Assembly (NCBI GenBank): GCA_026826555.1
Contig: JAKSZT010053837.1
Coordinates: 3,944,520-4,008,519 of the forward strand
Direction of reading: 5' to 3'
Source: Tolypeutes matacus
Lineage: Eukaryota > Chordata > Mammalia > Cingulata > Chlamyphoridae
DNA length: 64,000 nt
The notes beneath the pieces are model-generated. The model saw nothing but the letters and a program-made list of their open reading frames with translations, did not search any database and was not told where the DNA came from. The position numbers were made by a program, and so were the translations under genes. Positions 44,237 through 56,010 of the stretch are shown one piece after another; the first letter of the stretch is position 1, and the number at the start of each line of letters is the position of its first letter.

Positions 44237-45112
44237 AAACATTTGATTCTTTTAGTTGCAATTGTAAATGGAGTTTTTTCTTGTAGTTGATTTCTTCTTC
44301 CAATTGTTCATTACTCATGCACAGAAACACTACTGAGTTTTGGGTATTGATTTTGTACCCCAACACTTTGCTGAATTCATTTTTTAGCTCTAGGAGCATT
44401 GTTATGGATTTTTCAGGATTTTCTGTATATGGGATCATATCCTCTGTAAGTAGGGACAATTTTATTTCTTCCTTTCCAATTTGGATTTTTTGTTTGTTTG
44501 TTTTGTTTTGTTTTGTTTTGTTTTTCCTTGTCTACTTTCTCTGGCTAGAACTTCCAGTACAATATTCAGAAAAGTGTTGACAGTGGAAATCCTTTTCTTA
44601 TTCCTGATCTTAGAGGGAAAGCTTACACCATTAAGGAGGATATTAGCAGTGAGTTTTTCATATATGCTCTGTATCATGTTGAGGAAGTTTCCTCCTATTC
44701 CTTTTTTTCTAAGTGTTTTTATCAAGAAGCAGTGGTAGATTTTAAAAAATCCCTTTTCTGTATTCATTGAGATGATAAGGTGTATTTTTCCCTTCATTCT
44801 GTTAATGTGGTTTATTACATTAATTGACTTTCTTACGTCAAACCACCCTTGTATACCTGGGGTAAGTCTCACTTGATAATGGTATATAATTTAGTGTACT
44901 GTTGGATTCAGTTTGCTGATATTTTGTTGAAGATTTTTGCATCTATATTCATAAGAGATATTTATCTGTACTTTTTCTTGTGGTATCTTTAGGAGTTTTT
45001 GTATGAGGGTGATGTTGGCCTCATAGAATGAATTAGAGAGTGTTCTCTCCTCTTCAGTTTTTTGAAAGAGTTTTGCAGGATGGTGTAGCATTACTTTCTG
45101 AAAGTCATCAGT
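44237..45112 (-). mobile_element. Older L1 ORF2 fragment (RT part)
   Basis: Continuation of the L1 at 36510-37148. Landmarks: TTGATTTTGTACCCCAACAC, TTCAGGATTTTCTGTATATG, AGTACAATATTCAGAAAAG, TCTGTATTCATTGAGATGAT and CATCTATATTCATAAGAG. A minus-strand frame of 136 codons (44462-44872) keeps RT text such as IRSKNVINHINRM-like. Stops and shifts abound. Confidence 0.8.
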
Positions 45113-45475
45113 CAGATGTTCTTCCAGGTTGTCCTTGCTCTACTGTACTTCCCATGCTGTTCTGCTTTATGCTGGTGACCCTTTTGATCAGCCCCAACCA
45201 CTAAAAGACTCTTGGCCCATAAAACTGGTAGCTACGTAAGAGACAAGAGTTTTCCTTGTCAGTCCATGTTCATTGGCTGGGTATCATTAGCTTATCTGAT
45301 TGACTGGTGGGTGGTTCCTTCACTTATCTTCCAACTACTCCTCATGGGATTTTACTTCCAAATCTCACAATTTTATAAGGTCTAATTTCTATACTAAATC
45401 CCTTATCCTATAACACTTAATAGTAATTTCTTCTCTCTTGACTGAACTGGTAATGATATACTTCACTTAACAGAA
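45113..45475. repeat. Repeat B, copy 2 (unassigned family)
   Basis: Parallels 26386-26990 without its SINE (TTCCAGGTTGTCCTTGCTCT, AACTACTCCTCATGGG, CTTGACTGAACTGGTAATG). It begins where the older L1 stops. Confidence 0.45.
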
Positions 45476-45811
45476 GAAGGAGGAATGATTGTGGACAGGC
45501 AAAAACAATTGATGTGAGTTAAAGAAACTTTTATTCAAAATGGCAGACTAAAAAATCAAATAAATATGAAAGTAGGCATTAGCAGAAGAATTGAGGAGCA
45601 AAAAAACATATAAGACTTACAAACACAAAATAGCAAAATAGCAGAAGAAAGTCCTTCATTATCAGTAGTGATGTTAAATGGATTAAACTCTCTGTCAAAA
45701 GGCAGAGGTTTGCAGAATGGATAAAAAGCATGACCCAGCCATATGCTACTTGAAATTCAAAAACACAAGTAAGTTGAAAGTTGAAAGGAGAGAAACAAAT
45801 ATACCATGCAA

Positions 45812-46292
45812 GCTATGGGAACCCAGGGCACGGGGATGCACACCCCCCCACCTCCTTTAAATGAAACACAGCCCAAAGCATGTAGCTGTCGGCATAAACT
45901 GGACACTCACTAGTTAAAAAGTAACAGCCTCCCTGGACACTCACTAGTTAAAAAGTAACAGCCTCCCTGGAGGAAAGAATTAACAGATGGTACTACAAAC
46001 TCTAATTTTCTCAAGGCTGTCTACTTCCTTCCTGCGATAACATCACCAAACACTTCATCTGTGTGCTTCATGTAACTCTTGCAGAAACTGTCTCATACCC
46101 TATGGAATGTCTTTGTCCTGAGACCCCTTACATTGCCCTTCCTTTTCTCCTACTTTGCAGAGCACAATCTTCATTCTCTGAACCGCTGCTATCAGAAAGC
46201 CGTTCCCAAAAAGCTCATGTCTAACCCTTTGCCTGGTGCATTCTTTGGTATGCAGCCACCCTGACCCATACCCTTCAGGAGTTGGGTTGGAA
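45812..46292. mobile_element. Unassigned 0.48-kb insertion, possibly an LTR
   Basis: It interrupts L1 endonuclease text between CATGCAAG and CAAGTAGTAA, which join smoothly without it. It contains a near-perfect 34-bp tandem duplication (about 45900-45967, GGACACTCACTAGTTAAAAA repeated). On the minus strand its right end begins TGTTCCAACCC, an LTR-like TG start, but the other end lacks CA. The family was not recognised. Confidence 0.4.
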
Positions 46293-46632
46293 CACAAGTA
46301 GTAAACAAAAGACAGGTGGAGTAGCTATACCAATAATAGTTAAAATGGATTTTAAGTGAAAAACATTTGTAAGGGATAAAGACAGTCATTATATACTGAT
46401 AAGGGGGTCAATTCAACAAGAAGATGTAACAATTTTAAGTATATATGCACCTAACAGAGAACCCCAAAATATATGAAGAAATACTGACAGATTTGAAGGG
46501 AGGTATTGATGGTTTCAAAGTAATAGTAGGAGAATTTAATACACCACTTTCAATAACAGATAGAACATCTAACATCTAGACAAATGATCAATAAATACTT
46601 GAATGATACTCTAAACAAGACCTAATATATAT

Positions 46633-46690
46633 AGAGCGGGGGGGAGGGAGGGAAGGAGGGAGGGAGAGAGGGTGAGAGAGAGAGAGATTA
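46633..46690. repeat. Purine-rich (GGGA)n(GA)n microsatellite
   Basis: GGGGGGGAGGGAGGGAAGG followed by GAGAGAGAGAGA, inside decayed L1. Confidence 0.9.
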
Positions 46691-46913
46691 AGAAAGACAA
46701 CATTTCACCCAACAAAAACATAAAGACATTCTCAAGTGCACATGAATCATTCTCAAGGCTAATCCACGTCTTAGGTCACAAAACAAGTCTCAATAAATTA
46801 AAAAATTTGAAATCATACAATGTATCTTTTCCAACCACAATGGAAAGAAGCTAGAAATCAATAACAGATGGAGAAATGGAAACTTTTAAAATATGTGAAA
46901 ACTAAACAATATA

Positions 46914-46918
<5 letters not shown>

Positions 46919-46948
<30 letters not shown>

Positions 46949-47026
46949 GGGAGGTCCCGGGGATCGAACCCGGGTCCCTCCATATGGTAGACGGACGCTC
47001 AACCAGTTGAGCCACCTCCGCCCCCC
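46919..47026 (-). mobile_element. Short young DAS-type SINE
   Basis: Minus strand: GGTGGCTCAACTGGTTGAG, B box GGTTCGATCCCC and a poly(A) of about 27. The TSD AACAATATACTCTT is perfect (46905-46918, 47027-47040). Confidence 0.96.
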
Positions 47027-48254
47027 AACAATATACTCTTAAACAACCAATTGGCTAAAGAGGAAATCACAAAGGAAATTGAGAAATATATCGAGGTAAA
47101 TGGAAATGAAAATAAAACATACCAAAACTTACAGGATGCAGCAAAGGCAGTGCAGAGAGGGAAATTTATAACTCTAAATGCTTACATTAAAAAAGAAGAA
47201 AGATTTAAAATCAGAGGCCTATCCTCAAAGTAGGAAGAACTAGAAAAAGAAGAACAGACTAAACCTAAAGCAAGCATAAAGAAGGAAATAACAAAGATTA
47301 GAGTGGAAATAGATATAATAGAGAACAACAACAACAAAAAAACAGTAGAGAGAATCAACAAAACCAAAAGCTAGTTCTTTGAAAAGATCAAGACAATTGA
47401 CAAATATTTAGTTAGACTGACAAAGAAAAAGAAGAGAAAGGATATAAATACAAAACACATGAAATGTAAAGGGGGGCGTTATTACCAACCATGATGAATA
47501 AAAAGGATACTATGAACAACAGTATACCAATAAATTAAATAACCTAGATGAAATGTACAAATTCTTAGACACATAAACTAGCTTAACTGACTCAAGAAGA
47601 AACAGAATATCTCAAAAAACCAATTACTAGTAAAGAGATTGGACCAGTAATCAAAAACATACCAACAAAGAAAATCCCAGGACCAGATGGCTTAACAGAG
47701 GAATTATACCAAACATTCCAAAAAGACAACACCAATTTTGGTAAACTCTTCCAAAAAACTGAAGAGGAGGGAGCCCTCCCTAATTCATTCTACGAGGTCA
47801 ACAACACCCTCATACCAAACTATGTAAAAATACCACAAGAAAATAAAATTATAGATCAATATCTCTTGTAAATATAGATGCAAAAATCCTCAACAAAATC
47901 CTAGCAAACTGAAAACAATGGCACGTTAAGAGAATTACACACTATGATCAAATGGAATTGATCTGTACTTAAGAAAGGTTAAAAATAAGAAAATCAATTA
48001 ATGTAATACACCACATTAAAAGAATGAAAAAAGGAAAAAAACAAATGATCATCTCAATTGATGCAGAGAAGGAAATTGAATAAAATCTACCACCCTTTCT
48101 TAATAAAAACACTGAGAAAACTAGGAATAGAAAGAAACTTCCTCAACATGATAATGGGCATATATGAAAAACCCACTGCTAACATCCTATTTACTGCTTT
48201 CCTTCTAAGATCAGGAACAAGACAAGGATGCCGACTGTCATCCATTACAAGGAG

Positions 48255-49010
48255 GTTGAATGTGAAAGTATAGGAAAAATTATACCATGTAAATAGTAAC
48301 CAAAAGAGCTGGGTTATCAATACTAATATCAGGTAAATTCAATTTTAAGTAAAAACTGTTGCAAGGTCATAGAAAGTCACTATATACCGATAATGTGGTC
48401 AATATAAAAAGAAATCATAACAATTATACACATATATATATATACCTAGTGGCAAAGCCCCAAACTATATGACATAACTATTGACAGATTTGAAGGAAAA
48501 ATAGATGGGTCTACATTCATAGTGGAAGACTGAAATATACCAGTTCCAATAATGGACAGAACTTTTAGAAATAAGTTAAATAAGGAAATAAAAGACTTGA
48601 ATTAACACCAGTCTGCTCAAACTCATCCCAAAAAATTGAAAAGTATTGAACAGTCCTTCACTCATTCTTTGAGGCCAACATTACACTAATTACAAAGTCA
48701 GGTGAAGATACCAAAGTAAGAAAATTATAGACCTATATCTCTTACGAATATAGATGTAAAAATCCTCAACATAACACTAGCCAACTGAATCCAACAGCAC
48801 TTTAAAAGAATTATATACCATGATCAAATGGGATTTATCTGAGGTATGCAAGGGTGGGTCAAGAGAAGAAAATTAATTAATGTAATACACCACTGTTTTA
48901 GTTTTCTATAGTGCTTAAATCAGATACCATGAAACGGTAAACATGGCAGCATCTGCTGGACTCTCCCTTCTCTTCAGTTTTCGTTGCCTTCAGATTCTTG
49001 TTCCATGGTT

Positions 49011-49044
<34 letters not shown>

Positions 49045-50138
49045 ACCTGTCTCTCTCTCTCTCTGTATTCATTCCATTTATAAAGGTCTCCAGTAATAGG
49101 ATTAGGTCCTACCATGAATGAGGTGGGTCACACCTTAACTGAAGAAGCCTCAAGAATAGATCCTACTTACAATGGGTTTACATCCACAGGAATGGATTAT
49201 ATTTAAGCATGTTTTTTGGGGTACATACAGCTTCAAACCACTACAACCACAATAACGAATGAAGGAAAAGACCATATGATTAACTGAATAGATACAGAAA
49301 AGGCATTTGACAAAATCCAGCAGCCCTTCTTGATAAAAACACCGAAAAAGTAGGAATAAAGGAAGAGCCTATCATCACATTTATATGGAAGGGAAAGGGA
49401 CTCTGAAGAGTCAAAGCAATCTTCGAAAAGAAGAACAAAGTTGGAGGACTCCACACTTCTTCATTTCAAAACTTATTACAAAGCCACAGTAATCAAAACA
49501 GCATGGTACTAGCACAAGGACAGACTTAGAGCAATGGAAATGCATTGAGAGTTCAGAAGTAAACCATCACATCTATAACCAATTTATTTTTGAAAAGGTT
49601 GCCAAGTCGACTCAGTGGGGATAGAATAGTCTCTTCAACAAATGGTGCTGGAAAAACTGGATCTTCATTTGCAAAAGAATGAAGGTGGATCCCCACCTAT
49701 CTAACATCATATACAAAAATCAACTCAAAATGGATCAAAGACCTATATACAAGAGTTAGAACTATAAAATTTCTAGAGGAAAATGTAGAGACTCATCTTC
49801 AGGACCTTGTCTTAGATAATCATTTCTTTAAACCCAAAGCACAAGCAACAAAAGAAAAAAATGGCTCACTGGAGCCGCATCAAAATTAAAAACCTTTTTG
49901 TATCATATCAAAGGACTTCATCATGAAAACAAAATCACAACTTAGAGAGTGGGAGTAAATATTTGGAAACCACTTTCTTTTCTAATAAGGGTTTAATATC
50001 CAGCTATATATAATAATATTACAATTTGAGAACAAAAACACAACCCAATTCTTAAAATGTCTAAAAATGTGAGTAGATATTTCTCCAAAGAAGATATACA
50101 AATGGCCAAAAGCACATGAAAAGATGCTCAAGTTCACC
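48255..50138 (+). mobile_element. Second decayed plus-strand L1, internally deleted, with an LTR
   Basis: It begins at endonuclease text (CCATGTAAATAGTAACCAAA) and jumps to RT text near 48600 (CTCAAACTCATCCCAAAAAA). After the LTR it skips again from CAGCCCTTCTTGATAAAAAC to CATTTATATGGAAGGGAAAG (49378). It then runs through the C-terminal part (GGTGCTGGAAAAACTGGATC, 49645) to about 50138. Confidence 0.7.
48894..49245 (-). mobile_element. Solo LTR, ERVL/MaLR type
   Basis: On the minus strand it runs TGTAGTGGTTTGAAGCTGTA...CTAAAACA. The 5-bp TSD ACCAC is perfect (48889-48893, 49246-49250). It contains a (CT)n tract at 49015-49067. Confidence 0.85.
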
Positions 50139-50139
50139 T

Positions 50140-50745
50140 AGATGACATTATGTTGAGTGAAGCAAGTCATACACAAAAGGACAAATACTTTATGATTGCA
50201 TTACTATGAATTAAATATATTGTGTAACACACTGTATGATTCCATTTATATAAAATGTAAATATAAATCAATTTACAAAATGATATTTGATCAGTGGTTA
50301 TGTAGGGATAGGGAAGGCATGCTAAGGCATGTGGAGTTTTTCTTTTTTGGAGTAATGAAATAATTCTAAAATTTTTTTGTGATGATGAATGCACAACATT
50401 GTGATTACACTAAAAGCCATTGATTATTCACTTTAGATCATAGGGTGTGCGAATATATCTCAATAAAACTGCAGAATAAATAAATAATTGTGCAATAATA
50501 GCCAGAAATAGCAGCTATGTACAGCAGGGGAACTATAGAGAGATTGAGAGGTGAAGAATTTTCTTGTTTGTTTGTCTGGTTTTTGTTTATTATTATTATT
50601 ATGGAAATAATGAAATGCTCAAATAATGACTGAAGTGATGAATGCACAACCATGTGATTATACCAAATACCATTGATTGTACATTTCAGATGAATTGAAT
50701 GCTTTATTAATATCTATCAATAAAATAATTTGTTAAAAAAAATAA
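50140..50745 (+). mobile_element. 5'-truncated L1 3' end
   Basis: ATTATGTTGAGTGAAGCAAG, then ACAAAAGGACAAATAC, then GATGAATGCACAACATTGTG, then the shared 3' block ending CAATAAAATAATTTG plus A-rich tail. The flanks AAGATGCTCAAGTTCACC and AAAATGTTCAAGCCCAAC look like the two halves of the interrupted L1 with a degraded TSD. Confidence 0.7.
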
Positions 50746-50774
50746 CAAATATAAGCCATTCATTCCCTCTCCCT

Positions 50775-51346
50775 GCTCCCCCTCCCCAAAATGTTCAAGC
50801 CCAACATCGTTAGCCATTAGGGAAATGCATATCAAAACCACAGTGAGATACCATTTCACACCCACTAGAATAGTAACTATAAAACAATCAGAAAATAAGT
50901 GTTGGAAAGGAGTTGGAACAATAGGAAAACTTGTCCATTGTTGGAGGGAATGTAAAATGGTGCAAGTGCTATGGAAAACAGTTTGGCAGTTCCTCATAAG
51001 TATAGAATTACCATATAACCTGGCAACCTCACTTCTTCCATATATTCAAAAGAGTTGAAAGCATGGCCTCAAACATATATTTAAGCACTGATATTCCTAG
51101 CGGCATTATTCACAGTTGCCAAAAGATGGAAGCTACCTAAGTGTCCATCATTATATGACGGATAAACAAAATGTGGTATATACATACAGTACACTATTAT
51201 TATTCAGCCATAAAAAGGAATGAAGTTCTGATACATGTGACAACATGGATGAATCCTGAAGGCATCATGTTGAGTGAAATAAGCTAGACACAAAAGGACA
51301 AATATAGTATGATGTCACCAATATGAAACAATTAGAATAAGAAAAT

Positions 51347-51382
<36 letters not shown>

Positions 51383-52030
51383 TTTTTTTTATTTTTTTAT
51401 TTATCCCCCCCTTGCTGCTTGTGCTCGCTGGGTCAGCTAACCACGCCGTGCGGGCAGGCTTGCCTTCACCAGGAGGCCCCGGGAACCGAACCCGGGGCCT
51501 CCCATATGGTAAACGGGAGCCCTACTGATTGAGCCACAGCCGCTTCCCAAGAAAATTCATAATGTGAGAAACTAGAATACAGGTTACCAGGGGTCAGGTT
51601 GTGGGTAGGGAATGGAGAGTTAATTAGGTTTTCTAGATTTTCTGCTTTAGGTGATGGAAAATTTTTGTAATGAATGGTGGTGATTGTAATGAAGATTTTT
51701 CAATGTAATTCACACCAGTGAATTGTATATTTGAATGTCATCAAAAGGAAAAATTTTAGGTTGCATATATTTTAGTAGAATAAGCTTTTAAATAAATCAT
51801 AGGAGACTAAAACACAGTGAACCCTTATGTAAACTATGGACTATATGTCATAGTACAATTATAATAATGTTCTATAAATTGTCACAAAATATCACACTAA
51901 TATAAAGTGTTAAAAATGTAGGTTGGCCGGGGGCAGGGGGGATTTGGGAACTTTGTATTTTCTGCATGATTTTTTTCTCTAAACCTACAACTTCTTTGAA
52001 AGAAAAATATTATATATAAAAAAAAACAAC
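50775..52030 (+). mobile_element. L1 ORF2 C-terminal part and 3' UTR, split by a SINE
   Basis: GTTAGCCATTAGGGAAATGC, TACCATTTCACACCCACTAG, TTGTCCATTGTTGGAGGGAA, AACATGGATGAATCCTGAAG, then 3' UTR text (GTTACCAGGGGTCAGGTTG, ACTATGGACTATATGTCATA, TCTAAACCTACAACTTC). It probably continues the L1 that stops at 50138. Decayed. Confidence 0.75.
51349..51548 (-). mobile_element. Young DAS-type SINE, GAAGCGGCTG subtype
   Basis: The TSD AAGAAAATTC is perfect (51339-51348, 51549-51558), and the poly(A) is about 29. Very similar to 26578. Confidence 0.96.
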
Positions 52031-52425
52031 TATATACAATACTAGAAGTCAATGTTATTTGTTTACCAATGTACAGATTGAGTATCATGTTTCATATACT
52101 TTAAATCAAGAGCTACATATATTGTATATAAATTTAAGACTAATATAAATTAAATATTTGAAAAGGTTTTCTAGCAGCCCCATACAAATGTTGGGAATTC
52201 TACAAAAATTTCTGAGTATTTACAGAACTACAGAGTGGATTGCAATAAGAAGCAAGAAAATGGATCCTTGAGAGTACTGGCAAATGACTTTGTTAAGAAT
52301 TATTTTATCTATACTAATTGATAGAAAGTATCTGAGAACTCAGTTAATTTGTCTCTTTTTTTTAACTTAAGTCATTTTGCTGCTCAAATCTTCAAAGTGA
52401 GAAGTTGTGTATTTCTTTCTTTTTT
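52031..52425. other. Unassigned AT-rich sequence
   Basis: No gene or repeat was recognised. Confidence 0.45.
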
Positions 52426-53128
52426 TTTTTTTTTAGTCAATAATAATTTTAAAAAATTCTTTGAAAGATACTTAGATTACATAAATGTTACACAAAAAAA
52501 TATAGAGATTTTCACATGCCCCATTCCCCACACCTCCCACACCCTCCCACATGAACATCCTTCATTATTGTGGCACATTCATTGCAATCGATAAATGCAT
52601 CCTAGGGCTTTGCCATTAAGCATGGACCATAGTTCACATTGTAGTCTACACTCTCTCCCACACAGTTCTGCATGTTATGCGATTATATAAAATGGCCTAT
52701 ATCTGTTGTACCAATGTCATTCAGGACAATTCCCAAGTCCCAAAAAAGCCCCTGTAATACCTCTGTTTTTCCCTCTCCCTGCCCCCAGAGCCTCCAGTGG
52801 CCACTGGCTCCACATCAATGTTGTAATTTCTTCCATTGCTAGAATTACAATGTCTTTAGTAGAATACCAGTAAGTACACTCTAGTCCATAGTTCTTTCCC
52901 CAATCCTGAGGATTCTGGGATGGTGATATCCACTCCACCTCTAATTGAGAGGGGGTTTATATCCCATGGGGAAGATAGATGGGACCATCTTGCTTGCAGT
53001 TGCAGACTCTCTCTGTTCCTTGGGATGGTCGTTGTCCATCATCATCTCCTTGTTAGCTGTCCTGGGTGAGTCCAATGAGCTGTAGAGTAGGTGTTGCAAC
53101 TCCGCTGAGGTTCCGGGCACAGCTGGCC
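52426..53128 (-). mobile_element. Repeat A copy
   Basis: Colinear with 3800-4502 (CCTCCAGTGGCCACTGGCTC / CTTCTGGTGGCCACGGCTTT; TTTATATCCCATGGGGAAGA; GACTCTCTCTGTTCCTTGGG). Poly(T) at 52419-52434 is the tail. It stops at 53128, while the first copy runs 0.7 kb further. Confidence 0.6.
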
Positions 53129-53511
53129 TTCATAGAATTTTGATACATTTGCCTTTTATTTTGAGGATACAGAGTTAGAGATATGAAGAAGCATTCCCAT
53201 TTGTCTTTGAATAATATAAGGGGGGAAAATATTTAAGGTTATGATTCTCATTATGGCAGTGATGAGTGTCATATCCTGGGCAGCAAAAGTATCAATGTGT
53301 TCTTAAAATGTGTGTTGATAAAATGTTTTTGATATATAGGGGTTCTGTGAAATGTGGGCAGAGGCCCCCTTTCCTAGCTATAATTGCAGGATTGATTTTA
53401 GCCTTTTTACCGATTATCAGTTAAAATTCTTCCACAAGACTCATTTCACCCACTCAGGGACCTATCTACCTTGAAGATAGTTCTAATGGCCCTTCACATT
53501 TCTGTTGACTT
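53129..53511. other. Unassigned sequence
   Basis: No gene or repeat was recognised. Confidence 0.45.
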
Positions 53512-54285
53512 CCTGTATTAGTTTTCTATTGTTTATTAACAAATTACCACAAATTTAGTGGCTTCACACAACACACATTAACTGACAATTTCAGAGGGTC
53601 CGGAATATGGATCCAACTTGTCTGAATCTTTTGTTGAGAATTTCACAAGGCTGCAATCAATCAGTCAGCCAGAATGCATTGTCATTTGAAGGCTCGATTG
53701 GGGAAAAGCCTACTTTCAAGATCATTTAGTTTGTTGGCAGAATTCATTTCCTCATGGCTCTATGAGTGAGGGTAATGGCTTTCATTGCTGGAGGTTGACT
53801 AGAAGCCACCCACTGGTCCTAGTGGCTACATGCAACTCCTTGGCATGTAGGCGTCCTCAACATAGCTGCTGTGTTCATCAATTTCGCCTGGAGAATCTCT
53901 TCCTCAGAGAGGGCCTGGTCACTTTTTTAAGGGCTGTCAACAGATTAAGTTCTGTCCACATAGGATACTATCTCTTATGATTAACTCAAAACCAACTGAT
54001 GGGGAGCAGATGTGGCTCAAACAGTTGAGGGCCTGCTTCCCACATGGGAAGTCCCAGGCTCAATCCCTGGTCCCTGGTACCTCAAACAAAACAAAACAAA
54101 ACAAACAAAACCAAAAAACTCAACTGTTTGGGACCTTAATTACATCTGCAAAATTCATTTACCTTTGCTAGAAATGAGTCACAATTTCCCACACACTCAT
54201 GAGGAGATGATTATATAGGGTAATAACACCAGGGAGAAGGTATTATGGAAGTCATCTTAGAATTCTGACTACCATACTCCCTATT
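53512..54285. repeat. Ancient LTR-like interspersed repeat, split by a SINE
   Basis: TTAGTTTTCTATTGTTTATT, then ACAAATTTAGTGGCTTCAC, then CAACTGTTTGGGACCTTAATT and AATTCTGACTACCATACTCC follow a widespread mammalian repeat in which this opening and closing text are about 0.6 kb apart. The family name is uncertain. Confidence 0.5.
53999..54110 (+). mobile_element. DAS-type SINE monomer
   Basis: Head GATGTGGCTCAAACAGTTGA and B box GGCTCAATCCC, with an (AAAAC)n tail. The TSD is AAAACCAACTG / AAAACTCAACTG, with small differences. Confidence 0.88.
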
Positions 54286-54439
54286 TCTAGGAGTTGTTTT
54301 CGTGAGTTTTCCCAAGTTGCCTACTCACTGCCTCACTAAGCTTTTCTGCATATTGGAGGACAATAATAAAAATTATTACATTATGGTTGACTCATCTTTT
54401 ATCCTAATGGGAGTGTGGGAATATAGTATTGTTATTACT

Positions 54440-54555
54440 CCTATAAATAGTACTACTATAAATACTATTAGCTAATGCATATTTAGCTTTTATTATATAC
54501 CCAGCATTGTGTGTAGTGTTTTATTGTAATTTAACCTTCATAAAACCTTATCAGG
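54440..54555 (-). repeat. MIR, part left of the L1
   Basis: CTATTAGCTAATGCATATTT, then ACCCAGCATTGTGTGTAGTG, then AATTTAACCTTCATAAAACC is antisense MIR. It continues at 62451 across the L1. Confidence 0.65.
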
Positions 54556-56010
54556 GGACTTCTGGAAGATGGCATCAGAACAGGTAGACAGGGTTCAATT
54601 CTCTCATAAAAACAATGGAGGAAGGGCAAAAAGTTGTCCAAGGGAGTTACTTTGGGGATCTGCAGACCAGGAGGCTGCAGCACAGGGGGGCAAGGGACAA
54701 AGAGACAAAGAAGAAGCTGAAACAAAACCCATGAGTTACTAACCCCTGTGGCAGGTAAGGGAACCTGTCCCCTATTCTCAAGGCAAACAGCCTGAATAAA
54801 ACCCAAGGCTCATTGCAGCCAACTGAGAGGGGAATGGACATCTTCCTCCCTGGGAAAAGGGAGAATGTGGCAGAGGACAGAAAGTAGTTTCTCTTCCATG
54901 AATTTGGCCAGCACGGTCCACTTTATATCTCAGCTCTGGACAGACCAGAATCATGGGCAAATAGAGGTTGAAAGAGACACCCTCTGTGGAAAGATTCACC
55001 GACAAGCACCATCTGCTGGCCAGCTGGGAAACTGCAAGGAGAAAAACTGCTTTTAGGAACTCTTGTCCGAAATCCCTTGCAGCACATCTGCACCTCATTT
55101 GTGAGTCCCTGGCCCTATTTTTGTAACTTAAGCTGGGCAGTTTTAAAGACTTAGAACAAGTTGAACCAAAAATCAGAGAAGAGCTGTGAAACAAAACTAC
55201 CATACAAAAGAGAGAAATTGACCATCAGAGTAAATTCACCAACATATTCAGATGCCTAGACCTCAGCAAAAAATTACAAACCATACTAAGAAACAAGAAG
55301 AGATGGCTCAGCCAAAGGAACAAACCAAAAATCCTGATGAGACACAGGATTTAAGACAAGTAATCAATAATAATTATTCAAATATCCTAAATCAATTCAA
55401 GAAGTTAAAGGAAAATATGTCTAAATAGATAATGGACATTAAGAAGACACCAGGTGAGCATAAAGAACAATTTGAAAAACTACAAAGAAAAGTAATAGAG
55501 CTTATGGGAACGAAAGACACATTGGATAAAGTTAAAAATACATGAGAGGTATATAATAGTAGATTTGAATTGGTGAAAGACAGAATTAGTGAATTGGAGG
55601 ACTGAACATCTGAACTTGAAAAGACAGAAGAATAGGAATAGAAAAGAATGGGTGGTAGTTTGAAATTATGTTATGAGTCCCCAAAAGAGAAATATTGTGT
55701 TTTAAACTAATCCATTCCTGTGGGTGAGAAACCCATTTGACTGGATTACATCAGTGGGGCATGATTCATCTTGAGTTTCTGCCCTCTTGCTGGTTCTGAT
55801 ATAAAGGGAGAAACAGACTCACACAGACAGATACAGGGAAAAAAGCAAGTGCCATATGAGAGAAAAGACTCCAGTTTTGCCCACAGCTGAGATGCAGGGA
55901 GAAAGCCCTATGACACAAGCCCTATGCCTGGTTGCTCATAGCTGAACTCCAAGAGATGGTAGATTCAGAGGAGAAGGAAGAGACCTCCACAGAGATTGGC
56001 AGCTGTAACA

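Larger units (their letters stand above)
45545..48254 (+). mobile_element. Decayed plus-strand L1 ORF2 (endonuclease and RT)
   Basis: Landmarks in order: AATGGATTAAACTCTCTGTC (endonuclease start, 45678), GGTGGAGTAGCTATACCAAT (46315), ACATACCAAAACTTACAGG (47117), AGGACCAGATGGCTTAACAG (PDG of RT, 47680) and AGGAACAAGACAAGGATGCC (RQGC, 48212). It carries an insertion at 45812-46292 and a SINE at 46919. The homology breaks at about 48250, where endonuclease-type text starts again. Confidence 0.75.
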
